DNA of 64,000 nt. Origin: Melastoma dodecandrum (taxonomy: Eukaryota > Streptophyta > Magnoliopsida > Myrtales > Melastomataceae). The stretch is taken from contig JARUPY010000083.1 of the NCBI GenBank assembly GCA_029817715.1, positions 1,116,001 to 1,180,000 on the forward strand, read 5' to 3'. A program made the position numbers and the translations under genes. A model generated the notes under the pieces. That model worked only from the letters and a program-made list of their open reading frames with translations. It ran no database searches and had not been told where the DNA came from. Below, piece after piece: positions 45,031 through 56,883 of the stretch. Position 1 is the stretch's first letter; each line of letters opens with the position of its first letter.

Positions 45031-47133
45031 GATGTGAACGACTTCTTCAATATAGTCACTGATATGAATGAAGAACAGTTGTTGAATATGTCATTTGGTA
45101 CTGCCGAAGAAGCTGAAGAGTTCATTAAAATGTATGCGATGGTTCATGGCTTTTCAGTTAGGAAAAGAGATCGGCAAAAACTTCGAAACGGTGAATGCGT
45201 CATGAGAAAGTGGGTTTGCTCAAGGGAAGGCGAATGTTCTGATACCCCTGTGTGGATGGCCAATAGTCGGGTTAGAGCATCTGTGAAGACAGGTTGCAAC
45301 TATTTCTTCAAAGCGAGAGTGGAGGTAAATGGACAATGGACTTTGATTGCAGTTCAATTGGAACACAATCATGAAATGGTGAGTGAAGGTTTGTCATATT
45401 TCATGCGAGAAAGGCGCCACATTTCCGACCAAGATATGACTTTTGTGCGCCGAATGCTTGACGTTGGATTTAGATAGTGTGATATTATGCGACTACTTGT
45501 ACACGCATCTAGTGGACACTCACGTGCTAGTTTCCTAATGAAAGACCTCAATAACCGAAAGTTGAAGGAAGAGTCGGCTGGGGTTATTGGTGGTTGTGAT
45601 TCCGTCCTTGAATATCTCCTTTCTAGGAGGAATAGTGAGACTAGTATGGCCTTTGAAATATTTGTGGAAAATAATGAAGTCAGTCGCATATATTGGGCCG
45701 ACAGTACCTCAATAACTGATTACCTATCATTCAGCGATGTCGTAGCCCTAGACTCCACGTTCAAGATGAACAAATATGGACTGCAAATGGTGATCATCGT
45801 CGGTGTGAATCATCATCATCAAACTACTGTATTTGGGGCTGCCTTGATGACTTATGAAACTATTGCTGACTGCACTTGGCTCCTACGTACTCATACACAG
45901 ATCATGGGAGGGAAACATCCGATGAGTGTGGTCACGGACGCCGACAAAGCTGTGAGAGAAGTAAGGCCATCGGCAAGACACAGGTTATGTCTTTGGCATT
46001 TCAGCCGGAACATTGCGCGTCGTGTACAGGATCCGGGAATGCGAGCACGTATTTCGTCCTTCATGTACAGCAGTAGACCATGTGAAGAAGTCGAAGATGA
46101 GTGGTCATCTTTAATGACCCATACAGGATCGATAAGCATTAGATGGCTACAACAGATTTATGCATGCCGACATATGTGGTGGCAAACGTATCTTCACAGA
46201 CATTTTTGGGCAGAGCTTAGAAGCACTCAACGTTGCGAATGAATGCATGCATATATGAAGGGATATGTGAACATGAAACATAAACTGCATGATTTCGTAT
46301 ACAATTTTGAGTGTGCAGTAGCTGATCTTCGTCACAAGAAATACCAAGAGGATTTTAACTCATTGCATAAAGCATTCAGGCTTATTACAATGTTGCGCCG
46401 ACTTGAGGAGGATGCAAGTCGAGTGTACACCATGACTTCTTTTCGTAAAGTTCAGTCCGAGATACAGAAGGAATCACGATTTTACGTGGAAAATATAGTT
46501 GACGGGAATATCGCGAGGGTATACACTCTTTCGTGTTATGACGGTGAGCATAGGTGCGTGCAAGTGTCATCTGCCAAGTCTGTTGTCCAACTCAATTGCA
46601 GCTGCTTACATTTTGAGACATTTGGTTTTCCGTGTTCCCACCTATTCCACGCTGCAAAAATAGAAGGATTCTTGTCCATACCAAGGCATCTGGTCAATAA
46701 AAGGTGAACAAAGTCAGCTAAAAGTACAACTTCTGAAGGTCTCTCGGGCCAGCAATACGGTGTCGACCTTGCTGATCTATGCCAGGGTATTCTCATGACC
46801 ACATGCAGACGTATATGTTTTCTGGCCGGGAGATCTGACAAGGCATTTCGGCAACTACGGAAAAGTATTGAATCATTAACGTTGGAGTTGGAGAGTAGCT
46901 GCGGGGACGATGAAGGTAGGACAAGGGTTGATGATCGTGTTACTGTTAATATCGGTGACAAGGTTCGTCGAGAGTATGTCATCCATTGTTACAAGGATAA
47001 CTGTCATGTCGGCCCGTCACAACGGCAACAAAATTGTGGCATCAACATCCACAAAGAAAGTAACGTATGTAGTGAAAGTATTTCTGACATCGATTATAAT
47101 GTGTGCTATGATGATAACTCCGTTTATGGATAG
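45031..47133 (+). pseudogene. FAR1/MULE transposase of element D, one frame with three stops
   Basis: The frame from 45031 (just after an AG acceptor, GAGCAG) to the stop at 47131-47133 is continuous except for TAG 45475-45477 (Gln in A), TGA 46240-46242 (Gly in C) and TGA 46705-46707 (Trp in C). No frameshift is needed. Domains: FAR1 region with WVCSREG, CNYFFKARV, HNHE; then LDVGF-CDIMRLL; VALDSTFKMN with Asp at 45751-45753; SVVTDADKAV with Asp at 45937-45939; STQRCE with Glu at 46237-46239; SWIM finger CSCLHFETFGFPCSHLFH; C-terminal TCRRICFLAGRSDKAFRQLRKS. Upstream leader exon and start ATG not found. Mobility proteins of this family cut at the TIRs with an RNase H-fold core. Confidence 0.88.
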
Positions 47134-47397
47134 CTAAATATGTACCCTTAATTTATGAATTCGTCAGCAATTCATGATAACTTCCGGTTACATCCGCCTG
47201 GTCATGAAGTGTTTCCAATAGGCAATCATTGTGCAGGTAGTAATGCAAAAAGAAGCATGTGGCATATTTATAGGGACATAGCACATTATTGCTTACATTA
47301 CAAAAATGACCATTCTGGTTTGTAAAAATAAAACGACAACTACGAGGTTATCCATCAAGTGCAAAAATAAAACGGCAAAAATATGTTATCGCATTCA
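47134..47397. other. interval between convergent genes of element D
   Basis: AT-rich 260 bp with no open frame. It corresponds to the 25860-26072 interval of C. Confidence 0.5.
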
Positions 47398-50300
47398 TCA
47401 AGTGTCATAATCCAGCATGGCTACTAAACAAATTGACCATACCACTTCTTCAGCACCTTCCGGGGGTTCCGCCAAGGACATGAATTTCATCACATATATT
47501 CCACATTCGTTTCTGCACAACACCAATGCATAGGATGTTCCCTCCTGCCATTTTTCATGAAGAAAACAAAAAAATGCAAAAAGTTTATGGACGTACTCAT
47601 TTCCGACAGCCATTTGGTCGGGCACGTTCGTCGGGGATGTTATATTCCAGTTGCAGATGTCGGGTATTTGAAACCCTTTTACCTTGGATTTGACTTTATT
47701 CTCTTCCATAATCATGCTCATAAGCTTCACCACACGACGATGAAGGTCTGCTCTGCCTTGGAATTTGGACAGTTTGTTGTATACTGTGTCCATTATGATC
47801 ACTTCCATAATCCTAAATGATATGATCTGTAATGCCCAATGTGAATCTGCTACGCAAACCGGAATATAAATCTGCATCTAGCATACCAAGCTTTTACTAA
47901 AACGATTACAAGACAGACAATAATTATTAGTATAGTATAACTAACTTTTCCATATGCGCTTTCAGTAAACTTTGTTTGTGACGTGGATGTGGGAATGCTT
48001 ACCCATTGCACTTCATGGTTCTTCCCAATGTGTGACTTTGGGAAGTGGCATCGGCTTTGGTGATCACCGGCATTTTCGATGCACTGTACTGGTTGGATGC
48101 AAGATTCTGGTGATCGTGTTCCTGGTTAGTACAAAGTACATACAAATTCTTATGTCATTACTTAATGCATCACTTACTCACCCCTAACCAACTTGGAAGG
48201 TACCAAATCCTTCTCTTTTCACTATCCACACAGGTCTGTAGAATCACGGCATGTAGGTCTATGATCTGCATCATGGCATTGTACCATATATACTCAGATG
48301 GATGAAGTGTCATATGTTGTTACGTTTCAGATAATATCTTACATCATTGTTTATCCATCTGTTAGGCTTGAGAGAGAGCATGACATGCCTATTAACGTGG
48401 GCTGATTCCGTCATACAAAGAAATTCACTGCATAATAAAGGAATAATCAAACTGACATAGTTGGATGGACAAACTAAAGCAATATCCCAATACATAAAGA
48501 CCAAGGACAGTGACACTAACCTATGATCCCGGTCCTCATTCCAAGCATACTCTAGGATATTCCCATTGAGCCAGTGTAAAGGTTTTCCGCTCACTTACGG
48601 GGATATCCTCTGGAATGAATTTTTGAAGTGCCTATAAATGAAAAATTACAACCATAGATGAACATAGTAATCCTCATGATCTTGATCGACGCTTGATATT
48701 TCCATTCAATAGTGCCAACTTGTTATACCTCAGGTATAGTTGTGCGACCACGCTTCCTTGTCCGTGTTACCGGTTTTGGTGGTACAAATGGGGAGCTCTT
48801 GAATGAGGACGGCTTACTCTCTGCAGTACGACGTGTAGTCTTTCTGTTGAAGACAGCTGTGGTAGATGAACTTTCCTGTCACCGATGAGCAGATTAATGT
48901 TATTGTTAAGAATATTCAGCATAGTTAACAATGGAATGCAATCATACTTCACCTTCATTTGAACTTCAGCCTCTTCTCCAATTTTCTTCAGCCCTTTAGT
49001 AACAGTAACAACTTCCACATCAGCATCCACGGGATCCCCTGTCTTCTCATTCTCTTTAGGTGTGGGAACAATTTCCTCTTCACCCTGAGATTCTTCTCCT
49101 TCTCCATCCTTGTACTTACCTGCATATGTGGGAATCACAAGGTCTGCATCTTGAACTGCAGCTTCTTTCCCAGTCTTCTCCTTTCCTTTATTTCGTTGCA
49201 GCAAAGACTTGACACCCTCCTCAGACTTAGTCATGTCAATCTCAGATTCACTCTCAATGTTAATGTTATGAGCATCCGAAGTACCAACGAATGCGCCAAG
49301 TTTATTCAGAGCTCGAGCAAGTAGTACCTCACGAGGATCCGAATAATCATCGGTACCTCAAGCAATGTCTGTTGTCCTTAAGGAGGATTGAACGGCACCA
49401 AGTTTCTCTCAGAAACCATGGTGGACCCTACCTCACAGACAGGTATACTGAAGCCAATGTTCGGTTTACCGAGGTCAGTAGGTGGAGAGGCATGCTGCGA
49501 CACATTACCAAACTCTTTAGTTGGACCAGCTCTTTCATTCACTCTTTTCTGAACTCCTCCTTCGCCATGGTCGACGTTATCATCAGCGACTTCATTTTCT
49601 TGGTCATTACCACAGTCGGGTTGCTTCATGGGAAGACCTTCTTCACCTCTCAGTCTTCTCACTTTCGTGAGAATCATTCTCAATTTCCGGATTATGTGCT
49701 CATTACTGGCATGGAGTCTTCTAACCGAAAATTTAATAGTCTGGTGATGAAGTAATGCATACGATAAAATAATTTCAAATCAAAGAAATCTGCAAATTAT
49801 AGACACTTACAAACCACCGAGATGAAATCATATTACCTTCAACCGACGCATCACCATTTCCATCTACCCATACTCGTTCGGACAATTGCCTTCTTCATCT
49901 GGGATAGTTTCGAAATTGCCGGATTCCTGTTAATGGAATTATTAACAATAAACATCGTGTTGTCAACAATGAACAAATATGTGCACTATAACATGGACCA
50001 AACATACAAGATCCGCCACCTCCGCATTTGCAACTTTGAAAATGGCTTTGAGACGGTCATCATCCCAATCTCGACATAGTGGCGTAGACCTACTCCTCCT
50101 TGTTAACATGGCGTCTCGCCTAGAACTTTTGCAAGCATAGAATAACTGCATGGATGAACAAAACCAATACATGAACAATGAATATCGGACAGTAATAAAA
50201 TCACTCATTCAATAAGATTAACAAAGACTATACTGAAAATTCTCACCAGAAGTAGATGGACGCAACCACCGATGTACTTTGCCTGATGTCCTTGGAATAC

Positions 50301-51100
50301 CCTTACTTGCGTATACAGACTATCGAGCACGTGAGTGGCCCAGTCAAATTTACATATTGCTTGTACATCCCGGGTGGCCAGGAGATACTCCTTGTCGATA
50401 TCAAAAGCCGTTGTTGGGCACAGATAGCAGCCTAGAATGAAAATCACAAACTCCACTTTCCAAAGCTCATCGGGAACATCTCTAGACCTCAGATGACTTT
50501 CAACAGACTTCAGAGAAATCTTTCCTCTTTTGAGGTGAAGCTTCAGCGCTGACCGGACTATTTTCTTGTGTCCACTAAATGGGACACCCACTTTGGTAGC
50601 TGGTACGCTGATTAAGGCCTCAACATTCGTAGACAGCATGCAGTGTTCCACACCATCGATTAACATTACCCTCTTCACCGGATCAAACAACTTCAGACAA
50701 CACTTCAGTGCTTTGTGATGAACATGCCTACTTGATAAATGAAACAACCCATCAAATCCTAGCTCTGACAGGGCTGACCGCTTCGCTCGTTGAATGTGTT
50801 GAGGACAGAAAATAACTTCCTTGGACTACACCTCGTATAAAAGTAATCCTATAACAATACAACTGCGGCTACCTCAATCCAACTATCATGATTACTGAAA
50901 ACATTCAGTAAAGACGGTTATTCATTTACCTGGGATACACGAACTGACTTAGCCTTATCCTTTTTAGAACTACCATGTGTATTGCCTTGAGTTACAGCTT
51001 CTGGAGCGTCTTCACCGAATGCCTCAGATGAAATTGTCTCCTGCAGGTATGTCTGCGTCGTTTCCACCACCAAAATCCAAATCTCCTTCCATATCTGCAT
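47398..51100 (-). pseudogene. C48 protease gene of element D, damaged
   Basis: Minus-strand exons: 51100-50930 (171 nt; MQIWKEIW...KKDKAKSVRVSQ), 50848-50247 (602 nt), 50145-50008 (138) and 49926-49837 (90). Then come polar regions around 49683-49378 and 49234-48767, a 48594-48310 region ending SLKPNRWINNDV, and the protease part 47877-47398. Catalytic elements: IYIPVCVADSHW (His), VIIMDTV (Asp), VPDQMAVGN (Gln) and NECGIYVMKFM (Cys), the last joined through a GT-AG intron. Exon 2 is 1 nt short near 50790, in the region matching FDEERRSAL. The 90-nt exon has TAG at 49864-49866. Conservation of the triad shows the family had a real protease. This copy cannot make it without repair. Confidence 0.85.
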
Positions 51101-52079
51101 AGTCCAACAAATAAATAACAAGCAAAATCAAAAGGTACACTACAATCTACAAACCGAGAAGCCTAACCCTCTGATAGCCGTAAACCCAAAGCCAAACCAT
51201 CACAAATCCAAACTGTGTCCATTATGCAGCGGATCAGAGGGACAACTGCAACTCTAAAAACAAAATCACCCCAGGAAAGCAAACGTTTTCTTTAAGCAAG
51301 TCAAACACAATACACACAAAGTCAAACACCATTCTCAAGAAAGTCATTAGGAGTAAGACTAGGCAATTCAGTCAAACTTACTTCCTCTTTCCAGAAAACT
51401 AACCAAATTAACATCAACATGTTAAAGTCACCGTAAAAAACCGGAATCAATGCCTTGTCCCGTTCAGTCCCAGTCAAACCCGCCAAGAATCAACCAAATC
51501 AAGCACCCAAAAATAGCAGAAACATCTCTGTCTACTCACGTGACCATCCTCGAAAAGGCCTTAAAACAAGACATTCGCCAGAATATTATAAAACATCTTC
51601 ACAACAACAACTTCATTACAAATCAAACCAAGGAGGACTGCCAACAAATCAAGAAAGCATGCACATCAACTAATCTTGTCCTCTCGGGTTTGATGAGTGC
51701 TAGGCACGACGGATTCACTAAACCCAAAACAGACACGAATCACCAAAACCCTAACTATAAAACTCGACCGATTCACCTACGCCAAACTCCAGGAGACAAT
51801 GCACGAGACTAAAACCAAAAGTCGTTCAGTTTACTGCATCGGAGGAGACGGGTTATGGTGGTGGGTTTCGGAAGGTAAAATGAAGCCGACTTAGGGTTTT
51901 CTGTTCACCCGCAGAAAAATGAAAGGTGATAAAGGAAGAGGGGAGCACACCTGATGTCGTCGTCCAAACCAGGAAGGGGCTCTCCTACTTTGACACAAGA
52001 GGAACGGCGTGGCCGGCAAGGACAGGAAGAAGGACGTCGATCGGAGGGAAGGACGGAGAGCACTTGAGGAGGACAAGAG
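51101..52079. other. element D interior upstream of the C48 gene
   Basis: Contains overlapping short frames (51450-51894) that I regard as chance. It is the 5' flank and probable promoter of the minus-strand gene. The stretch 51940-52080 is GC-richer with an AGGACG-rich phrase, similar in place to the GC-rich inner TIR of A and B. Confidence 0.4.
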
Positions 52080-52808
52080 CGTTGAGGGCGATGAGGACAA
52101 GATTACTAACAAGTTTCGTAATATATTTAGAAATTTAGTGTCGGGGGTAAAATGGTAATTTCACAGCGACATTAGGTACGTAAATAGGTTCGAGTTTCAC
52201 TGTTCGAATAAGTAAATTACAAAACTTTTTAGTAACAATTTACAAAATTTTTCTGTAAAATCATGTAGAAATCAGTAAACATTTACGAAACCCGTACAAC
52301 TTTACTAACACTTTAACTAACTCAAACAATGTTTTACTAAATATCACAATAAAATTAGTAAACTATTACTAATTTTAGTTATGTTTTACGAAATAAAAGA
52401 AATAATTTTTATTAACAGTGCATAGTGAAAAATTAGTAAATATTATTAAAAAAAATTAGTAAATCCGATAAAAAAATGAAAACTTTAACAAACAAAAATT
52501 AGTAATAATTACTAAACTTGAACAATAAATTTTTAGTAAAATTTACTAAACATATTAGGAATTCTCCCATATTTTTAGTAAACGATTACTAAAAAAATGT
52601 GGAAATTATTTTTTAAAAAATATTAAATGCAGATTTAGTAAAATTTACTAAAAATAAACAGTAACAAAATTAGTAAAATTTACAAATTTATTTACTAAAT
52701 ATGTCGGCGTTTTACTTAAAAAGTGATTTTTTAGTAAAATTTACTTAAAAAATAAACGAATTTAGTAAATTACTTAACCGTTACGTGTACGTATCGTTAG
52801 CCGCTTCC
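52080..52808 (-). repeat. right terminal inverted repeat of element D
   Basis: Reverse complement of 43171-44240 with only one 115-bp unit (around 52690). Ends AACCGTTACGTGTACGTATCG and TTAGCCGCTTCC. Confidence 0.9.
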
Positions 52809-52818
52809 GTTCAATCGT
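52809..52818. repeat. target site duplication of element D, right
   Basis: GTTCAATCGT, eight of ten identical to GTTTAATCAT at 43161-43170. Confidence 0.75.
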
Positions 52819-55800
52819 ACAAAGATGACTTTAAAATAGGTGTCGCTAGGGCGAGACACGTGCATGAACCATAAATGAAATGTATGTACGATGTATCTAA
52901 TGAGATGCATACATAGTCAGATACGCGCACGAGTCATAAATGATGTACAATACATGTACGATGTATCTAATGAGATACATCAATCCATGAACTAGCCAAG
53001 AATAACATGCTGGGAATGTGAGCCTTTGACCGAACTAGTGTGTTGTTTGTCAAATTTGAAGAATCGAACAAAGACATTCTTTATGTATTTTCTTGACGAT
53101 TAAATCGGCTTCTTTTTGAATATAGAGGGTGTAGATACCCCAAATTCTCACACCACCCGTAATCGTTTGGAATTACATCACCGCAAATTGTTCGAACAGA
53201 TGCAGCGATCATGCTCTTGGGATATTATGTTCAAGTCTCTTCCGTCGAGTTTCGAACATCAATTTTAGTCATCCTAACAAATATGGCCGATGCCTCGTCC
53301 ACTGAGAGAGAACCCCACTTCGGCACTCCATGAACAAATATGTCCACCAGAGGGGGGTGCTTCAGCTCACTGCGGTGACGGTGGGGAAGGCAGCCAAAAA
53401 TAACACTTCTCATCCCCGAAGCCACCTGCTTCACGATAGTTTCCCCAGCACAGATGCGGACCGGCGCCCAAGAAAAAAAGGGGGATGGACAAAGTCAACA
53501 ACAAGCAGACGTCAACCTCATGATAACATGCTTCACGGCCTCAGATGTCCATTCTCAACTGATGAAGACAAGTACAAGGACTACACTTGCCGCACTAGAC
53601 GAACTCCCACTTCTTTTTTTGCTTTTCGACGTCCCGACGATGACCAGCCCGTCGGCGTTGCAGCTTTGCCTTGGGAACCTCACAGCTACACCTGTTTTCC
53701 AGCCTCCCCATACTTCTCCTTCCTCGACCTTGACAACCTAGCCATATTTTTATTTCTCGGGCCCTTCCTTCATACTCCTGGAGCGCAGGGACTTCTTCTC
53801 CTACACACGGCTTCTGCTCCTTCGATTTGGCCTCCATTTGATCGTCTATCCGGTTTCCTCCTTTAACTAGCGACTCTCCCTGATCTTGACAAAAATATCT
53901 CGCTTCCTGCCATCACAAACCGCACAACCGCATCTCCTTTAACAAGCAGCGACGACGGGATTTTTTTCAACCACGGCAGCAAATACATCTTTCCAAGTCC
54001 AACCAGCGACGACGAGATTTTTTCCATCTCCTTTAACTAGCGACTCTCACGTCTGACGAGACCAGACGTACAGGACAGACAAGGACAAGGAAGGAGCTCC
54101 GAAGAACCTAGGGACTCGACCGAGTCTGCTATACCGACCGACCTCCTTTCCGTCTCCCACCTCGGGAGACCTCTTATCTCCTCTCAGATGTCTCACTCAA
54201 CTACCAAACCCAAGGACCACGCTCTACCCCAACGGTCTTGAATCCAGCAGCTCCGACCGACCTTGACCTTTTGCCCTCTACCGCACTAAATGTATCAATC
54301 CGGCTGCCTCAAGGAGATAGTGATTCCCTCAATCTCAATCGTTCCTTGGAGATTCACTTCCCAACGACCAAAGTTTGGGAAGAGCCGATCTCAACCTCCA
54401 ACTCAGAGGTTCCGACTCTAGATTCCAGCGGCGGTACCGAGCACCAAATCCCAAAGGTTATCCCAACTCCCAGCCACAACAACCAAGGCTCACCCCGACC
54501 ACGAAAGACAAATTCCTTCCCAATTCTAGCCGCAAGGCCCGACCCCTTCCTGGTTCCGACCACAGCGGTGTTATCCCAGATTCTCTCGATTCTAGTAATC
54601 CCCTGAACTCCAGATTCGCTTCGTACAGCTCCTCCCACGCCCATTGTGGCCCCCCGACGACATTGCCCTCCCCAGCCGTGACGCCGAAGACACCTCTCTG
54701 TCCGGAACAGCAAACGCCCTCCACATGCGGTGACGAACTCCCTGGCTCCTTTACGCCCTCGTCTTGGGACAGAACGCAAGTCTTCTTTTCCGTTTAATTA
54801 TTTTGGAGTTGATATCCACATTTTGTTCTTTTTTATATAATTATTATTATTGTTTGTTGTGATTGTCTATTATCTTTCGATGTATGTTCACTTGCATTTT
54901 CTTTATTTCATTATTTACGATGACATCGTTCAAGCCGCACCCAAAATGTTCTCTTGGATGTTTAATTAATTAGTTAAATTAAATGTCGATCTTGAATTTC
55001 TAGTTCACATATTTAGACTTATTCGTAACCTTTTAATTAAAATTCTAATTTTATCTTAAGTAATTAACAGTACCAATCTCTAGTAAAATGTTGAATTTTA
55101 ATTAGTATTTTTGGTTGCATGTAACCCGATCCTTACTGTCCATTTGATTTGTGTAGTTTCAAATACATTTCTAGTCGCGTAATTTCTATTTCAATGAGCA
55201 TTTTACTATTACTTTGATTTCATCAATGTCCCCACTCAATCGCATGAGTTAACTTCAGTTTCGGTGCATGTTCCCTAATCATGCCTTCCGCCTACTTTCT
55301 ACTTTATTTCGCATGTGAAATGCAATGAGATACTACGGATAGTTGTAGGACATGTTCAAAGGACAGACACTTAATCGGGCAACCCCGATGGATCATGTTT
55401 CCTTATTTTTACACGAATAACACAGCCGAATTACACGTGGATGGATTTAAGAAAATCAAGGTTCGACTCCACTATCTCAAACGGTAAGTCATGCCTTAGT
55501 AATTCGATTGGATTTCGTTCAAAATTTAATTGATATTAGCGTATACCAATTTCCCACAATCTTCTCTGTTTTTTGCATGTAAAACAATGAGAATCTACTA
55601 CCAATGAACATTATCGCCCAACATCACGGAATATTGACATCAACGGGGTACACAACGTCCGTTCGAATACAGAAAGCTTAAAGGCGCGTGTAACAAATCA
55701 CGTTTGGTTGGGTCTACCACGGCCTAAAACTTGTCAGTTTGAAGTAAAGTGACCCCAACCGACATTTCAAGTACAAAGGGGAGGTACGAACCTCCCTAAA

Positions 55801-56089
55801 CTAAATTACATACCCACCTATAACGGGCTGCGGCCTAGGTGCATAGGCTCGCAGTCACCACCCTTCCCCGCCCCCTTTTATCTCAATAATTGTCTATGTT
55901 TGTACGCATGTCATTATGTGCTTAGTTTTATTCCCACATGCTGGGTGTAAATTAACAAACATGAGTTCGGGTCCAACGTCCGTATCCGACCCAATGCTCG
56001 TAAAATATTAACATGAGTCCACAGTGATGCCCGGATCAAGTCCAATGCCCTTTTACCAAAAGCAAACTTTTGGATCAAACGTCACCTCT
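52819..56089. other. unassigned 3.3-kb interval
   Basis: 52840-52990 holds a twofold direct repeat around ATGTACGATGTATCTAATGAGAT. A GC-rich block at 53150-54800 has open frames at 53330-53866 and 54238-54797 on the plus strand, rich in Pro, Ser and Thr. I do not recognise them: no domain, signal peptide or transposon motif. 54800-55900 is AT-rich without frames. The block could be a decayed LINE or gene fragment. Confidence 0.4.
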
Positions 56090-56460
56090 TCACATGTTTA
56101 TATGGAAGAGTTAGTAATTCGGAATCCCTGAACCGAACTATTTTTCCGACTTAAGAAGCTTTATTAAAAATAAGTCGATGGCGCCTCCGTAATAGCTTAC
56201 CTAGGTTAAGCAATAACAACATGTTTTCTACGGAGCCATCATGGATGAGGGAAGGCGACACGAGCCGCTCCTGATCTTCCTGAAAATTCCTTCTCTGGAT
56301 CATGCTCATTCCTTCGCCCATCGCCTCTGAAGGAGCATGGAGACAATTGGCGAGGGCCCGGGCAGGGCCGATTAAGAATTGAAGGAGGATCGACCCTTGT
56401 AGTTGCTTGGCTCGGTACCCTTTGTATGCCTTCATGATTGTGTTTCTTTATCGCTTTCCT
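56090..56460 (-). repeat. repeat related to 39815-40280, inverted
   Basis: The reverse complement of 56160-56175 gives CGGAGGCGCCATCGACTTA, matching GGAGTCGCCACCGACTTA at 40190. Further left blocks around AAGTCGG-AAA and GATTCC-AATTAC also agree. The GGAGCGGCTCGTGTCGCC phrase lies at 56255-56275. Confidence 0.5.
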
Positions 56461-56883
56461 AGGCATTTCTAGCTATGCCCGAACCTAGGGCTAGGATCCA
56501 TAGGGGGTCACCGTGAGGCCTAGCTGTGCTGCTCTTTGCGGTATGGCTTGGGTCGAAGCCCGCCTCCCTTTATCAAAGGGAGGTCTTAGAAACATCTTTC
56601 GAGTCTAAAATTGCTTGCTCACCACAGGTACCAGACACCGCACGTGCATATGTTTGTTACTAAGTGTCTGCTACATGTGCAGGGATAGGTGTCAGGTATG
56701 TTTTGTATGTGACTAATTGTAACGCTAACCCTGTTCGTTTTACAGCGATTTGAGTTAGTTAGGGAGGTTTCCGCAATTTCTTCTCTCCCTTCCCTACCTC
56801 CCTTCTTTGTACTATTGCACACATTTGTATTCATTTCACATGAGTTCCTGTTGACCAATAATCAACGCATCGATACATTTCTG
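56461..56883. other. spacer
   Basis: No recognisable feature. Two short minus-strand frames look accidental. Confidence 0.4.

Larger units (their letters stand above)
43171..52808. mobile_element. MULE element D (9.6 kb)
   Basis: Starts GGAAGCGGCTAACG and ends CGTTAGCCGCTTCC, with long AT-rich inverted repeats and a diverged 10-bp duplication. The interior carries a FAR1/MULE transposase (+, 45031-47133) and a C48 protease gene (-, about 51100-47398), which converge as in C but in the opposite layout. Both genes are damaged by stops or frameshifts. It is the most AT-rich and, from its diverged duplication, the oldest of the four. Confidence 0.93.

Noticed and set aside
46705..46707. The TGA in AAAAGGTGAACA as part of a GT intron donor rather than a stop
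   Set aside because: The following codons continue in the same frame with similarity to C (TK-A), and C has Trp at this position, so a nonsense change is simpler.
51450..51894. 120-aa frame in D as a gene
   Set aside because: Overlaps other frames, no conserved motif, and lies in the 5' flank of the minus-strand C48 gene.
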